Shown in pieces: positions 8,611 through 17,472 of a stretch of DNA of 64,000 bases. The stretch comes from Stenotrophomonas maltophilia (GTDB lineage Bacteria > Pseudomonadota > Gammaproteobacteria > Xanthomonadales > Xanthomonadaceae), in the NCBI GenBank assembly GCA_900113425.1, contig FOZF01000003.1, positions 310,001 through 374,000 of the forward strand, written 5' to 3'. The position numbers and the translations under genes are program-made. The notes under the pieces were generated by a model, which worked only from the letters and a program-made list of their open reading frames with translations, made no database searches and was not told the origin of the DNA. The first letter of the stretch is position 1; every line of letters begins with the position of its first letter.

Positions 8611-9862
8611 GGCTGCGCTCCTTGTTGGATTGCGGCAATGTCATGGTCGCGGCAACGCCACTGGGAAAATTGGCGACGATCGCTACACCGGACTGCTCGC
8701 CGCAGGTCAGGCGCAGCCGCTCGCGCAGGTTCTTCAGGCCGATGCCGGTGCCACTGGTGGTGCCCTGGCCGAAGCCGAGCCCATCATCGGCCACGGTCAC
8801 CGTCACGTGGCCGTCGAAGCCACGCGCCAGGATCCAGATCGTTCCCCCCCCGGGCTTGGGCTCCAGGCCGTGCTTGATCGCATTCTCGACCAGCGTCTGC
8901 AGCGCCATGGCCGGCAGCTTCACTGCATGCAGGTCCGGCGGCACCTGCACCTCCACCGCCAGCCTTGCGCCCATGCGGATCCGCAGGATCTCCAGGTACG
9001 CGCGGGTACGCTCCAGCTCCACGCCGAGGGTCGACATCGATTCGTCCACCTGCGGCAACGAACTGCGCAGGTACTGGATCAGGTGACCCAGCATCTGCTC
9101 GGCCCGCGCCGGATCGGTGCGGGTCAGCACCTGTGCATTGGCCAGCGTGTTGTACAGGAAGTGCGGCTCGACCTGCGCGTGCAGCAGGTTCAGGCGCGCC
9201 ACCGACAGCTCCTTTTCCACCTGGGTCTGCTCCGCGGCGGCCTGCTCGGTGCGGCGCTGGTCGGCGACCCGACGGCTGATCGCACGGGTGACCGCTTCGG
9301 CATTCTCGTAGTTGCTGCCTTCGTCCAGCGCCAGCAGATCGGCCCACCAGCCCGCGTCGGGCTCGAACAGCAGGGTGACGGTACTGGTGCCCTGCCCGGG
9401 CGTGACCGTGGCCAGCACACCGTTGCGCTTGATCGCCAGCCGCGCGGGCAGGTTCCAGCGCGAGGGCTGGCGGCCGTTCCAGGGGTCGACACGGCGCACG
9501 TAGGCACGCACCTGCAGGCTGCCGGCCGCGCTTTCCACGTCCTCCACCCGGGGCAGCTCGGCCACGGCCGCCTCGACCACGGCAAAGGCCTGGCCGGCAT
9601 CCATCGGCAGCTCCACCTGCCGACGCTGGCGCCCGGACAGCGTGCTCGCGTCCAGGCGCCCGGCCACCAGCCAGACCCGGCGCACATGGCTGATCGCACT
9701 GCCCAGCGCGGTAATCATCAGGAACATCGCCAGCAGGCCGAAGATCCAGCCCGGGCCATCGTTCATGCCGCTGAAGATGCCGCTCCAGACCATGCCGGCC
9801 ACGACCAGCGCCGCGGCCCAGGCCAACAGATGACGGAGAATGAGAGTGAGGCTGGCGAACAC
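8600..9862 (-). CDS. LytS/YehU-type sensor histidine kinase
   Basis: A 420-residue kinase with two N-terminal transmembrane helices (about 12-30 and 38-58). A cytoplasmic region leads to a His_kinase domain with the phosphorylated His234 in QVEPHFLYNTLANAQ, and then a GHKL ATPase with Asn327 in LVENAIKHG and a DDGLGFG box. I chose the GTG start at 9862: AAGG is 7 bases upstream, and the open frame before it includes the REP region. It forms an operon with the LytTR regulator. The short sensor loop suggests sensing within the membrane. Confidence 0.92.
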   Translation of the reverse strand: MFASLTLILRHLLAWAAALVVAGMVWSGIFSGMNDGPGWIFGLLAMFLMITALGSAISHVRRVWLVAGRLDASTLSGRQRRQVELPMDAGQAFAVVEAAVAELPRVEDVESAAGSLQVRAYVRRVDPWNGRQPSRWNLPARLAIKRNGVLATVTPGQGTSTVTLLFEPDAGWWADLLALDEGSNYENAEAVTRAISRRVADQRRTEQAAAEQTQVEKELSVARLNLLHAQVEPHFLYNTLANAQVLTRTDPARAEQMLGHLIQYLRSSLPQVDESMSTLGVELERTRAYLEILRIRMGARLAVEVQVPPDLHAVKLPAMALQTLVENAIKHGLEPKPGGGTIWILARGFDGHVTVTVADDGLGFGQGTTSGTGIGLKNLRERLRLTCGEQSGVAIVANFPSGVAATMTLPQSNKERSHAA

Positions 9863-9970
9863 GGCAGCGCCTTGGTGAAAGGGGTAAGCCGAGCATAGAG
9901 CGGCCTGCCCGGCAGACAAGCGGCCTGCGACGAAGTGCGGGAAAGCCGCGATGGAACCCCTCACGGAAAC

Positions 9971-10016
9971 GCCGGGCGTGGCCCGGCGCTACCGGGGGGC
10001 GGGGCAGCGCCCCGCC
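9971..10016. repeat. SMAG-type REP plus adjoining GC hairpin
   Basis: A GTAG-type REP (minus-strand GGTAGCGCCGGGC and its complement) lies at 9971-9993. It is followed by an 8-bp hairpin GGCGGGGC/GCCCCGCC at 9998-10016, just past the stop codon of the M28 peptidase gene. It may act as the 3' border of that transcript. Confidence 0.75.
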
Positions 10017-10021
10017 TTCCC

Positions 10022-11671
10022 TTACTTCCGCTGCCCCGCGCTTTCGTCACGCACGGCGCGGAACGACTCGTCCTTGCTCCAGTTCGGCCAGCTGCGCGAG
10101 TTCGCCAGCTGGTTGCCCAGGGTGTACAGCACCTCCAGGTCGCGGGCGGCGCCGGCGAACACCCAGTCCGGCTGCCACTCGTCGCCCTGCTGGTGGTAGC
10201 GCTTGGCGGTGTAGTCCTCCGAGGCCTTCCTGCCAGCGGCCACGCCGCCGTCCACCCAGTCCTGTCCGGCCGACCAGGACAGCGCCGGCACGCCGCGCTT
10301 GGCGAACGGGAAATGGTCAGAGCGGAAGAACAGGCCCGCTTCCGGCTTCGGATCGGGCGTATAGCGGATGTCCCAGCCCTTGGCCACCTCTTTCAGCTGG
10401 TCCAGCAGCTCGAAGCGCGCGGCACCGTAGATGCCGAAGTCGCGCGAGGGGCCGAACGGCGCCATGCCATCCATGTTGATCACCGCCACGGTCTTCTCCA
10501 GCGGATACAACGGGTGGGTCGCGTAGTACTCCGAACCCAGCAGGCCCTTTTCTTCAGCGGTGACCGCCAGGAACAGCAGCGAGCGCTGCGGCTGCTTGCC
10601 CTTGGCGAAGCCACGGGCCAGTTCGATCAGCGAAGCGGTGCCACTGGCATTGTCCAGCGCACCGTTGAAGATGCGGTCGCCGCGGGCATCGGGCTCGCCC
10701 ACGCCGATGTGGTCCCAGTGGGCGCTGTAGATCACGGTCTCGTCCGGGTGGCTGCTGCCTTCCAGCCGCGCCGCCACGTTGTGCGAGGTGATCACCTCGG
10801 TCTTCACCGCATACTTCGCGTCCAGGCTGGCGCCGGTCAGCGTGACCGGCGTGAAGTCGCGCTGCTGCGCCTTCTTCTTCAGTGCCTCGAAATCCTGGCC
10901 GGCCGCGCGGAACAGGTCCACGGCCAGGTCGCGCTGGATCCAGCCTTCCAGCAGGGGGTGACTGTCGGCCGGGTTGTCGCGCACCACATCGAACATGGTG
11001 TTGGTGTTGGAGCCGGCGACCGTGGCCCAGCCGTACGAGGCCGGTGCGGTCTCATGCACGATCAGCACGCCCAGCGCGCCCTGGCGTGCGCCTTCCTCGT
11101 ACTTGTAGGGCCAGCGGCCGTACCAGGTCATGCCCTTGCCGTCGAAGTCGCCCTTGCCGGTCTCGAAGTCCGGGTCGTTGATCAGCACGACCGCGATCTT
11201 GCCCTTCAGGTCCACGCCCTTGAAGTCGTCCCAGTTGCGCTCCGGGGCCTTCACGCCGTAGCCGAGGAAGACCAGCGGCGCCTTGCTGATGTCCACCGTG
11301 CTGGCGCCGTTCATGGCCGCGCGCACGGCGATCTGCTTGCCCTGCTCCAGCGCGATGGTCCTGTCACCCTGATGCAGGGCCAGCTGCGGCGTACCCACGA
11401 TGTCGCCCTTGCGCAGCGGCACGGCCTGGGTCCACAGGCGCTTGCCCTCCTTCAGGTCGCCGCCGGGCTGCAGGCCGGCGTCGGCAAACTGCTTGCTCAG
11501 GTAGGCGATGGTCTTCGCTTCGCCCGCCGTGGCCGGCGAACGGCCCTCATACGCGTCCGAGGCCAGCTCCTTCACGTCGGCGGAAATCCGCGCGCCATCG
11601 AATTTCGGCGTGGCCGCCATCAGTGCGCCCGACACCGACAGGGCCAGCACGCCCAGTGCTACTCGCTTCAT
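10022..11671 (-). CDS. Secreted M28-family zinc aminopeptidase with PA domain
   Basis: A 549-residue protein. A signal peptide (1-20, cut near SGALMAA) sends it to the periplasm or outside. A protease-associated region occupies about 120-260, and the M28 catalytic part about 290-520. The zinc-site motifs are SAHWDHIG (near residue 318), DNASGTASLIELA, TAEEKGLLGSEYY and NMDGMAPFG, all in the expected order. The length suits bacterial M28 peptidases. The family removes N-terminal residues from peptides. It is probably transcribed alone. Confidence 0.93.
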   Translation of the reverse strand: MKRVALGVLALSVSGALMAATPKFDGARISADVKELASDAYEGRSPATAGEAKTIAYLSKQFADAGLQPGGDLKEGKRLWTQAVPLRKGDIVGTPQLALHQGDRTIALEQGKQIAVRAAMNGASTVDISKAPLVFLGYGVKAPERNWDDFKGVDLKGKIAVVLINDPDFETGKGDFDGKGMTWYGRWPYKYEEGARQGALGVLIVHETAPASYGWATVAGSNTNTMFDVVRDNPADSHPLLEGWIQRDLAVDLFRAAGQDFEALKKKAQQRDFTPVTLTGASLDAKYAVKTEVITSHNVAARLEGSSHPDETVIYSAHWDHIGVGEPDARGDRIFNGALDNASGTASLIELARGFAKGKQPQRSLLFLAVTAEEKGLLGSEYYATHPLYPLEKTVAVINMDGMAPFGPSRDFGIYGAARFELLDQLKEVAKGWDIRYTPDPKPEAGLFFRSDHFPFAKRGVPALSWSAGQDWVDGGVAAGRKASEDYTAKRYHQQGDEWQPDWVFAGAARDLEVLYTLGNQLANSRSWPNWSKDESFRAVRDESAGQRK

Positions 11672-11725
11672 TGCTCTCTCCAGCAGGGAAATCCCAGCCG
11701 AGTGTACAAAAGGGGCCCAACGGAT

Positions 11726-12994
11726 TTAAGGCGCTTTTGGCACTGTCGGATGGGCCCGCGCCAGCAGGTGATCGCGTTCGCGCACGTTGTCGGTGAGCGC
11801 GGCAGCGGCCTGGAACGCCTGCCGGGCGTCATCGACCCGACCCAGTTGCTGCAGCACTTCGCCACGGACGACCTGCAACGGTGCGTAGTCACGCAGACGG
11901 TCATCGGAGAGCAGGGGCTGCAGATGCGCCCAGGCGGCGAACGCGCCCTCACTGCGCAGGATCGCCACCACCCGGTTCAACGCCACCACAGGTGAGGGCT
12001 GGATCTGCAGCAGCCGCGAATACAGCCCGGCGATGCGCGCCCAATCGGTCTGGTCGGCCCGGCGCGCCGTTGCGTGGCACTCGGCAATGCAGGCCTGCAG
12101 CACGTAGGGATCGTCGGTACCACCGGCCGACAGCGCGCGCGCCAGGACCTGCCGCCCGCGCTCGATCTGCAGCCAGTCCCAGCGTGCGCGGTTCTGCTGG
12201 TCCAGCAGCACCGGCCGGCCCTGCGCATCCACCCGCGCCGCGGCGCGCGACGCCTGCAGCTCCATCAGTGCCAGCAGTCCCAGCACGGCGGCGGCCGGCA
12301 TGCGATGGGCGAGAATGCGCGCCAGGCGAAGCGCTTCCTCGCACAGCGCTGGCCGCATCCAGTCATCGCCGGCACTGGCGGCGTAGCCTTCGTTGAACAC
12401 CAGGTAGATCGCTTCCAGCACGGAAGCCAGGCGCGCGGGCAACGCTTCGGCACGCGGCACTTCATAGGGCACCTGCTTCTGCGCGAGCGTGCGCTTGGCG
12501 CGCACCACGCGCTGGGCAATGGTCGGTTCCGGCTGCAGGAACGCGCGCGCGATCTCGGTCGTGGTCAGCCCACCGAGCAGGCGCAGGGTCAGCGCCACGC
12601 GCGCGTCGGCGGGCAGTACCGGATGGCACGCCACGAACATCAGGCGCAGCAGATCGTCGCCAAGGTCGTCTTCCAGCGCGGTGCTGTCGTCGGGTGCCGG
12701 CAGCGCCGCCGGATGGAGCGCCTCGCCCCACTGCGCATGCTGCTGCGCCACCCGCTGGTGCTGGCGCAGTACATCGATGGCCCGGTTGCGCGCGGTGGTC
12801 ATCAGCCAGGCTCCAGGATTGTCCGGGATGCCCTGCTCCGGCCAACGCTCCAGCGCGGCCAGCCAGGTGTCCTGGGCCAGTTCCTCGGCACGGCCGACAT
12901 CACCGCCGAGCAGCCGCGCCAGGCGCGCGATCAACACTGGCGATTCCATCCGCCAGAGAGTATCCAGGCGCTGGGTCAGGGCGGGCTCGTGCAT
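11726..12994 (-). CDS. ECF42-group RNA polymerase sigma factor with C-terminal TPR extension
   Basis: A 422-residue sigma factor, much longer than ordinary ECF factors. Region 2 is near residues 15-80 (ELAQDTWLAALERWP, then AWLMTTARNRAIDVLRQH). Region 4 is near 115-170 (LRLLGGLTTTEIARAFLQPE). A long helical extension follows, containing the conserved YLVFNEGYAAS motif (DUF6596) and TPR-like repeats. This layout defines ECF42, whose extension is needed for activity. It is the last gene of an operon with DGPF/YciI, VOC and DUF1428 genes, the standard ECF42 neighbourhood. No anti-sigma factor gene is present. The start at 12994 is chosen by alignment; the upstream codons have no sigma-like residues. 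Confidence 0.93.
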   Translation of the reverse strand: MHEPALTQRLDTLWRMESPVLIARLARLLGGDVGRAEELAQDTWLAALERWPEQGIPDNPGAWLMTTARNRAIDVLRQHQRVAQQHAQWGEALHPAALPAPDDSTALEDDLGDDLLRLMFVACHPVLPADARVALTLRLLGGLTTTEIARAFLQPEPTIAQRVVRAKRTLAQKQVPYEVPRAEALPARLASVLEAIYLVFNEGYAASAGDDWMRPALCEEALRLARILAHRMPAAAVLGLLALMELQASRAAARVDAQGRPVLLDQQNRARWDWLQIERGRQVLARALSAGGTDDPYVLQACIAECHATARRADQTDWARIAGLYSRLLQIQPSPVVALNRVVAILRSEGAFAAWAHLQPLLSDDRLRDYAPLQVVRGEVLQQLGRVDDARQAFQAAAALTDNVRERDHLLARAHPTVPKAP

Positions 12995-13039
12995 GCGCCG
13001 ATCACAGCATGCACGCTCCCGCCGCACAAGCACCGGCAG

Positions 13040-13396
13040 TCACGCTTCGACGATGGGCCTGAAACCGCCCCAGAACATCCGCCGGGTATCGAACGGCATG
13101 TCCTTCGGGCCGATATCGGCCAGGCGCGGATCGGCCATCACCTTCGCGTTGATGCGGTCACGTGCAGCACGCGATCGGAACACCACGAAGGCCACGATCA
13201 CGGTCTCGCCCGGCTTGGCCTTCACCGCACGCGGGAACGAGGTCGACGTGCCGGGTTCCACGTCGTCGGCCACGCATTCCATGTACTGAAGCGCACCGTG
13301 ATCCTTCCACACCGCACCGGCCTTGCGGGCAAGACGGCGATAGGCCGCGACCTTGTCCTCGGGGCACGGCAGCACATAGGCATCGACGTAAGCCAT
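13040..13396 (-). CDS. DUF1428 family protein
   Basis: A 118-residue protein matching the DUF1428 (YbaA-like) family over its whole length: it starts MAYVDAYVLPCPEDKVAAYR and has FPRAVKAKPGETVIVAFVVF and MPFDTRRMFWGGF. The fold is a ferredoxin-like dimeric alpha/beta barrel; no catalytic function is established. It lies between a VOC gene (30-base gap) and the ECF42 gene (45-base gap) in one operon. The family often occurs with ECF42, but its role is unknown. Confidence 0.88.
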   Translation of the reverse strand: MAYVDAYVLPCPEDKVAAYRRLARKAGAVWKDHGALQYMECVADDVEPGTSTSFPRAVKAKPGETVIVAFVVFRSRAARDRINAKVMADPRLADIGPKDMPFDTRRMFWGGFRPIVEA

Positions 13397-13426
13397 GAGC
13401 GTTCTCCTGTCGTCCGGCGTAGCCGC

Positions 13427-13837
13427 TCAGCCCGGCTCGCCGTCCATGTGGGCGATTTCCCAGAGATGTCCGTCCAGGTCCTGGAAGCCACGCTGGTACA
13501 TGAAACCATAGTCGCGCGCCGGCTGCGGTTCAGTGGCACCGGCGGCAAGTGCCTTGTCCACCATCACGTCCACTGCGTTGCGGCTGTCGGCGGACAGGCA
13601 GGTGATCACCTCGGTCTGCGCCCGCGCATCGGCGATCGCCTTGGTGGTGAACTGCTGGAAGAACGGCTTGACCAGCAGCATCACGAAGATGCTGTCGCTG
13701 ACCACCATGCAGGCCGCGTTCTCGTCGGTGAACGCCGGGTTGAAGCGGTAGCCCAGTGCGGCGAAGAATGCCTTGGACTTCTCCAGATCCTGCACGGGCA
13801 GGTTGACGAAGATCATCTGCGGTTGCGGTGTGCTCAT
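13427..13837 (-). CDS. VOC-superfamily protein (glyoxalase-like)
   Basis: A 136-residue single-unit vicinal-oxygen-chelate protein. It has IFVNLPVQDLEKSKAFFAAL at the start and a paired strand-helix-strand ending in GFQDLDGHLWEIAHMD, where the final Glu is the usual metal ligand. Members include glyoxalases, dioxygenases and antibiotic-binding proteins; the substrate cannot be told. It is the third gene of the ECF42 operon. Confidence 0.87.
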   Translation of the reverse strand: MSTPQPQMIFVNLPVQDLEKSKAFFAALGYRFNPAFTDENAACMVVSDSIFVMLLVKPFFQQFTTKAIADARAQTEVITCLSADSRNAVDVMVDKALAAGATEPQPARDYGFMYQRGFQDLDGHLWEIAHMDGEPG

Positions 13838-13874
13838 TGCTCGGGTTCCCTGGAAATGGAAAGAAGGCGGGCGA

Positions 13875-14297
13875 TCAAGGCTGCTTCATGCAGTTGACCA
13901 TCCACGGCTTGCCGTAGCGATCGGTCAACATGCCCCAGCGGTGCGCCCAGAACGTCTCGGCGATCGGCATCTGCACCTGGCCCCCATCGGCCAGCGCGGC
14001 GAACACGCGCTCGGCTTCCTCGATGCTGTCGACATCGACATTGATGGTGGTCGAGCCGCCTTCGCCGGCACCGGGGCCGTCGGCGGCCATCAGGATGGCA
14101 CTGCCGATTTCCAGCTGGCTGTGGGCCACGTGGTCAAGGGTGTCGGCCGGCATCTCGTTGCACCCCGGCGAGCCGTCGGAGGGGGGCATGTCGCGGTACT
14201 TCATTTCCGAGGTGACCTGGCCACCCAGGGCCTTGGCGTAGAAGGCCATCGCCTCGTGGGCCTGGCCGCTGAAGCCAAGGAAGGGAATCAGTTTCAT
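13875..14297 (-). CDS. PhnB-like VOC protein
   Basis: A 140-residue VOC protein of the PhnB/YjdN subgroup: IPFLGFSGQAHEAMAFYAKA at the N-terminus, a central NEMPADTLDHVAHSQLEIG segment and the C-terminal FWAHRWGMLTDRYGKPWMVN. This subgroup lacks a proven reaction. It is the second gene of the ECF42 operon, with gaps of 51 and 37 bases to its neighbours. Confidence 0.88.
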   Translation of the reverse strand: MKLIPFLGFSGQAHEAMAFYAKALGGQVTSEMKYRDMPPSDGSPGCNEMPADTLDHVAHSQLEIGSAILMAADGPGAGEGGSTTINVDVDSIEEAERVFAALADGGQVQMPIAETFWAHRWGMLTDRYGKPWMVNCMKQP

Positions 14298-14348
14298 TGT
14301 CGTGCTCCGTTCGGTTGAAGATGTCGAATGTTCGCGGCGCGGCGGTGC

Positions 14349-14762
14349 TCAGCCTTCGAGCTGCTCGCGCAGACGCTGTTCCTGCTGCTGTAGTTCGGGG
14401 GTGAAGGCTTCGCCGAAGTCTTCGGCAGAGATCAGCGGGCGCACCTCGAGCGTGCCACCACTGCTGAAGGGGGCGCGGCTGGCCCATTCCACGGCCTCGT
14501 CGAGCGAGCGGACGTTCCACAGCCAGAAGCCGGCGATCTGGTCGGCGACGGGCGCGAACGGGCCGCTCTCGACCTGCGGTCCAGCGCCGCCGAAGTGAAT
14601 GCGGCAGCCACGCGCGGTGGCATGCAGGCCTTCACCGGCCAGCATGATGCCGGCGGACACCAGCTGTTCGTTGTAGGCGCCCATCGCCGTCAGCTCCTGC
14701 TCGCTGGGCAGGCGTCCGGCTTCGGAATCGGCGTTGGCTTTGACGATCACCATGACTTTCAT
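14349..14762 (-). CDS. YciI/DGPF-domain protein, first gene of the ECF42 operon
   Basis: A 137-residue YCII-related protein: MKVMVIVKANADSEAG at the start, then LPSEQELTAMGAYNEQL, GGAGPQVESGPFAPVADQIA (the DGPF-like segment) and FWLWNVRSLDEAVEWASR. The proteins form ferredoxin-like dimers. DGPF proteins are the hallmark partners of ECF42 sigma factors. A TGTCGA-type promoter lies 44-70 bases upstream on this strand. The biochemical role is unknown. Confidence 0.9.
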   Translation of the reverse strand: MKVMVIVKANADSEAGRLPSEQELTAMGAYNEQLVSAGIMLAGEGLHATARGCRIHFGGAGPQVESGPFAPVADQIAGFWLWNVRSLDEAVEWASRAPFSSGGTLEVRPLISAEDFGEAFTPELQQQEQRLREQLEG

Positions 14763-14805
14763 GTGGGTCTCCCGTGGGGCGCAGGTGCGCGCCCTTCACT
14801 GTTAC

Positions 14806-14832
14806 AACGAACCAGGGGACGGGGAATCGACA
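14806..14832 (-). promoter_or_regulatory. Candidate ECF42-type promoter
   Basis: On the minus strand TGTCGA (14832-14827) is followed, after 17 bases, by CGTT (14809-14806), about 44 bases before the YciI start. The reported ECF42 consensus, from memory, is TGTCGA at -35 with CGA/TC at -10. The -35 is exact and the -10 approximate. This would make the operon autoregulated by its own sigma factor. Confidence 0.55.
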
Positions 14833-14941
14833 AATTCTGAAAATTTTTTTGGGGGGCATCGGGGATAGGTCTCCCGCGCTGCAACATGCCCTGGCGCAAA
14901 CCTGCGCGATCATGCAGGTCCGCCCCCGCCAGGATCGCGCC

Positions 14942-15346
14942 ATGCAGCAGTACCTGCTCCTGATCTACATCGAACCTGCCTTGCTGCAGGCCCTGCCGAC
15001 CGAGGCGTTCAACACCTTGATGCGCGACTGCCTGGCCCACGCCGACAGGCTGCAGGCCGAAGGCACGCTGCTGCTGGCGCAGAAACTTCAGCCGGTGGAT
15101 ACCGCGCAGACCCTGCGCGTCCGCGATGGCCACAGCCGGGTGCTGGATGGCCCGTTCGCCGAAACCCGCGAACTGCTGGCCGGCTTCAATCTCATTGTCG
15201 CGCGCGACCGTGACGACGCGATGCGCATCGCGCGCGAGTTCCCGTGGGCACGGTTCGGCAGCATCGAGGTGCGCCCGCTGGAGGACATGGACGCCGAGCG
15301 CGAGCGCTGCGGCGCCCCGCCCGCTATGGCAGCAGCCGTACTCTGA
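14942..15346 (+). CDS. YciI/DGPF-domain protein, divergent copy
   Basis: A 134-residue YCII-domain protein: MQQYLLLIYIEPALLQALP, VRDGHSRVLDGPFAETRELLAGF (a clear DGPF segment) and ARDRDDAMRIAREFPWARFGSIEVRPL. It is the closer match to classical DGPF proteins, while the copy at 14349 is more divergent. I chose the ATG at 14942 because homology begins there. It diverges from the ECF42 operon but I find no TGTCGA on its own strand. Its 3' end overlaps the convergent NHL gene by 23 bases. Confidence 0.9.
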   Translation: MQQYLLLIYIEPALLQALPTEAFNTLMRDCLAHADRLQAEGTLLLAQKLQPVDTAQTLRVRDGHSRVLDGPFAETRELLAGFNLIVARDRDDAMRIAREFPWARFGSIEVRPLEDMDAERERCGAPPAMAAAVL

Positions 15347-17402
15347 CCTCGCGCTTGCCGATGCCCTCGTTGCCGCTGTAGTCGCGCACGCTGGCACGCA
15401 CGATGTAGTCCCCCGGCGGCAGGGCTGCCGGCTGCCAGCGGCCGGTCTCCATCAGGCCATCGCGCACGGTGTTGGTGACCAGGTAGCGGAAACGGGTGAC
15501 GGCGCTGCCGTGCACCGTGATGCCGCTGTCCGGTGCGTAGGCGACCTTCACGGCCGCGTTCTGCGGCGGCATGCGGTTGAACACGATGTTCCAGCGCGGC
15601 TGCTCGTAGCCCTGCAGCGGCCGCCCGGCCGCATCCAGGATCTGGTAGCCCACCTGGTACGCGCCCAGCCTGCGCCGGGCCAGGTTGTTGTCGACCTGGT
15701 CCCAGGCCTCGACCACGATCTGCACGCCCCGCCCCTGCCGCGCGACCATCACGCTGCCGTCGCTCCCCGCTGCCATCGGCTGGTCGTTCGCGTCCAGCAG
15801 AGCCACATCGGTGATGCGCGGCGCGAAGTGATCGGCGAAGTTGCGGAAGCCCAGTGCGACCGCGTTGGTTTCAAAGCCGCTGGTGCCCACCGCCAGATGC
15901 ACGTGCGCCTGGCTGTTGATGCTGCCCAGGCGATCGCCCACGTGGATGCGCGTGCCTCGCCGGACGCGGATGCGTTCCAGCGCGCCCTGGTCGTCATACA
16001 GCGCCTGCCAGCGCGCATCGAATGGTTCCCCGCGCGGCGTGCGGCCCACCCGCATGTGGATGTATTTCAGCCGGTCCACCGCCAGCCCTTCGCCCTGCCC
16101 GCCCAGGCTCCAGCTGGCCACCGGGCTGCTGATCTTGCCCTCGGCGATGGCCAGCACGGTCTGGCCGACATCGCCGCGGACATCGAAGCCGCCGTGCAGA
16201 TGGTGCCGGCTCTCACCCCTGAAATTGCCCCGCACCTCACCCAGCGTGCCGACCACTTCATGCCAGCCGTCCTGCGGTGCCAGCGGCCAGCGCCCGGCCG
16301 TGTCCGGCAGCGCCGCGTCGGCGGCGGGTCCAACCAGCGCAGGGGCCGGAAGCTCGCCCACCGGCAGCGGCCGCAGCCGATGCAGCCGGTATCCGGCCGC
16401 GTCGGCCACCAGCAGGCTGCCATCCGCATCCAGCGCCAGGCCGCTGGGGCGTGCCAGCCGCGGCAGTCGATCATTGCCGACCAGTGCGATCTGATGGCCC
16501 TGTGCGGTGACCTGCACCACGCGTCCCTCGAGGTCGCCCACGTACAGCACGCCATCATGGGTCGCGGCCAGCGACAGCGGCCCATTGATGACCCCGCCAC
16601 TGCCGACCCACGTGCTGACCGTGCCATCGGCACCGACACGACGCACCGCGTTGTTGAACAGATCCGCCACCAGCAGGACCCCGTGCGGGTCGAAGGCCAA
16701 CGCCACCGGTGTATCGAACCGCGCCTCGCCTCCTGCCGCGTCGATGAAGCCGGGCCGGTCGCCCCCGGCCAGGGTGCGCACACTGCCATCGGTGCCGATC
16801 ACCCGGATCCGGTCGTTCCAGGTATCGGCCACGTAGATCTGCCCCTGCGCATCCACGGCGATACCCATCGGCGCATCGAAACGTGCCTGCGCGCCGGGAC
16901 CGTCGGCGTACCCCTGCTCGCCGCCGGCCACCGTGGTCACCTGTCCATCGACACCGATGCGGCGGATCGCATGGTTGCCGGTGTCCGCCACGTACAGATT
17001 GCCCTGTGCATCGGCGGCGATGCCGGACGGCGTGTGGAAGCGTGCCTGCAGTGCCGGTCCATCGACGCGACCTTCGCCCTGCCCGGCCACGGTCTCGACG
17101 CGGCCATCGGGCAGGCGGCGGCGGATGCGGTTGTTATCCCCGCCATCGGTGAAGTAGACGCTGCCATCGGCCAGCCGCAGCAGTGCGTAGGGATCGGCGA
17201 AGCGCGCCTGCGCGGAGGCACCATCCCGATCGCCCGGATGGCCATCACCGGCCAGCAGTTCGATCTGCGCGGTCCATGCCAGCGGCGTCGGCGCCGGTCC
17301 TGCAGGTGTCTGGGGGTGGGGCTCGTCCGGCAGCCAGAAGGTAGCCGCCCATGCACCGGCGGTCGCCACCGCAACCGCCGCCATCCAGTATCGCCGCGCC
17401 AT
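15324..17402 (-). CDS. Exported NHL-repeat protein with M23-like domain
   Basis: A 692-residue protein. An N-terminal hydrophobic segment (about 5-25) anchors or exports it. Residues 45-330 hold NHL beta-propeller repeats (repeated GIAxDAQGxxYVADTxNxxIR pattern). Residues about 365-510 resemble an M23/LytM endopeptidase fold: HGGFDVRGDVGQTVLAIAEG gives the H-x3-D pair and AHVHLAVG the H-x-H. The C-terminal 180 residues are beta-rich. The metal ligands look intact, so peptidoglycan hydrolysis is possible but unproven. The start is ATG 17402, with GTG at 17405 as alternative. Confidence 0.85.
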   Translation of the reverse strand: MARRYWMAAVAVATAGAWAATFWLPDEPHPQTPAGPAPTPLAWTAQIELLAGDGHPGDRDGASAQARFADPYALLRLADGSVYFTDGGDNNRIRRRLPDGRVETVAGQGEGRVDGPALQARFHTPSGIAADAQGNLYVADTGNHAIRRIGVDGQVTTVAGGEQGYADGPGAQARFDAPMGIAVDAQGQIYVADTWNDRIRVIGTDGSVRTLAGGDRPGFIDAAGGEARFDTPVALAFDPHGVLLVADLFNNAVRRVGADGTVSTWVGSGGVINGPLSLAATHDGVLYVGDLEGRVVQVTAQGHQIALVGNDRLPRLARPSGLALDADGSLLVADAAGYRLHRLRPLPVGELPAPALVGPAADAALPDTAGRWPLAPQDGWHEVVGTLGEVRGNFRGESRHHLHGGFDVRGDVGQTVLAIAEGKISSPVASWSLGGQGEGLAVDRLKYIHMRVGRTPRGEPFDARWQALYDDQGALERIRVRRGTRIHVGDRLGSINSQAHVHLAVGTSGFETNAVALGFRNFADHFAPRITDVALLDANDQPMAAGSDGSVMVARQGRGVQIVVEAWDQVDNNLARRRLGAYQVGYQILDAAGRPLQGYEQPRWNIVFNRMPPQNAAVKVAYAPDSGITVHGSAVTRFRYLVTNTVRDGLMETGRWQPAALPPGDYIVRASVRDYSGNEGIGKREVRVRLLP

Positions 17403-17472
17403 CACGTTCCATCATTCAACGGGGAGCGACGACCTTAGCCAGTAGTGCCACCCATGCCAACCCGCATCGGCC

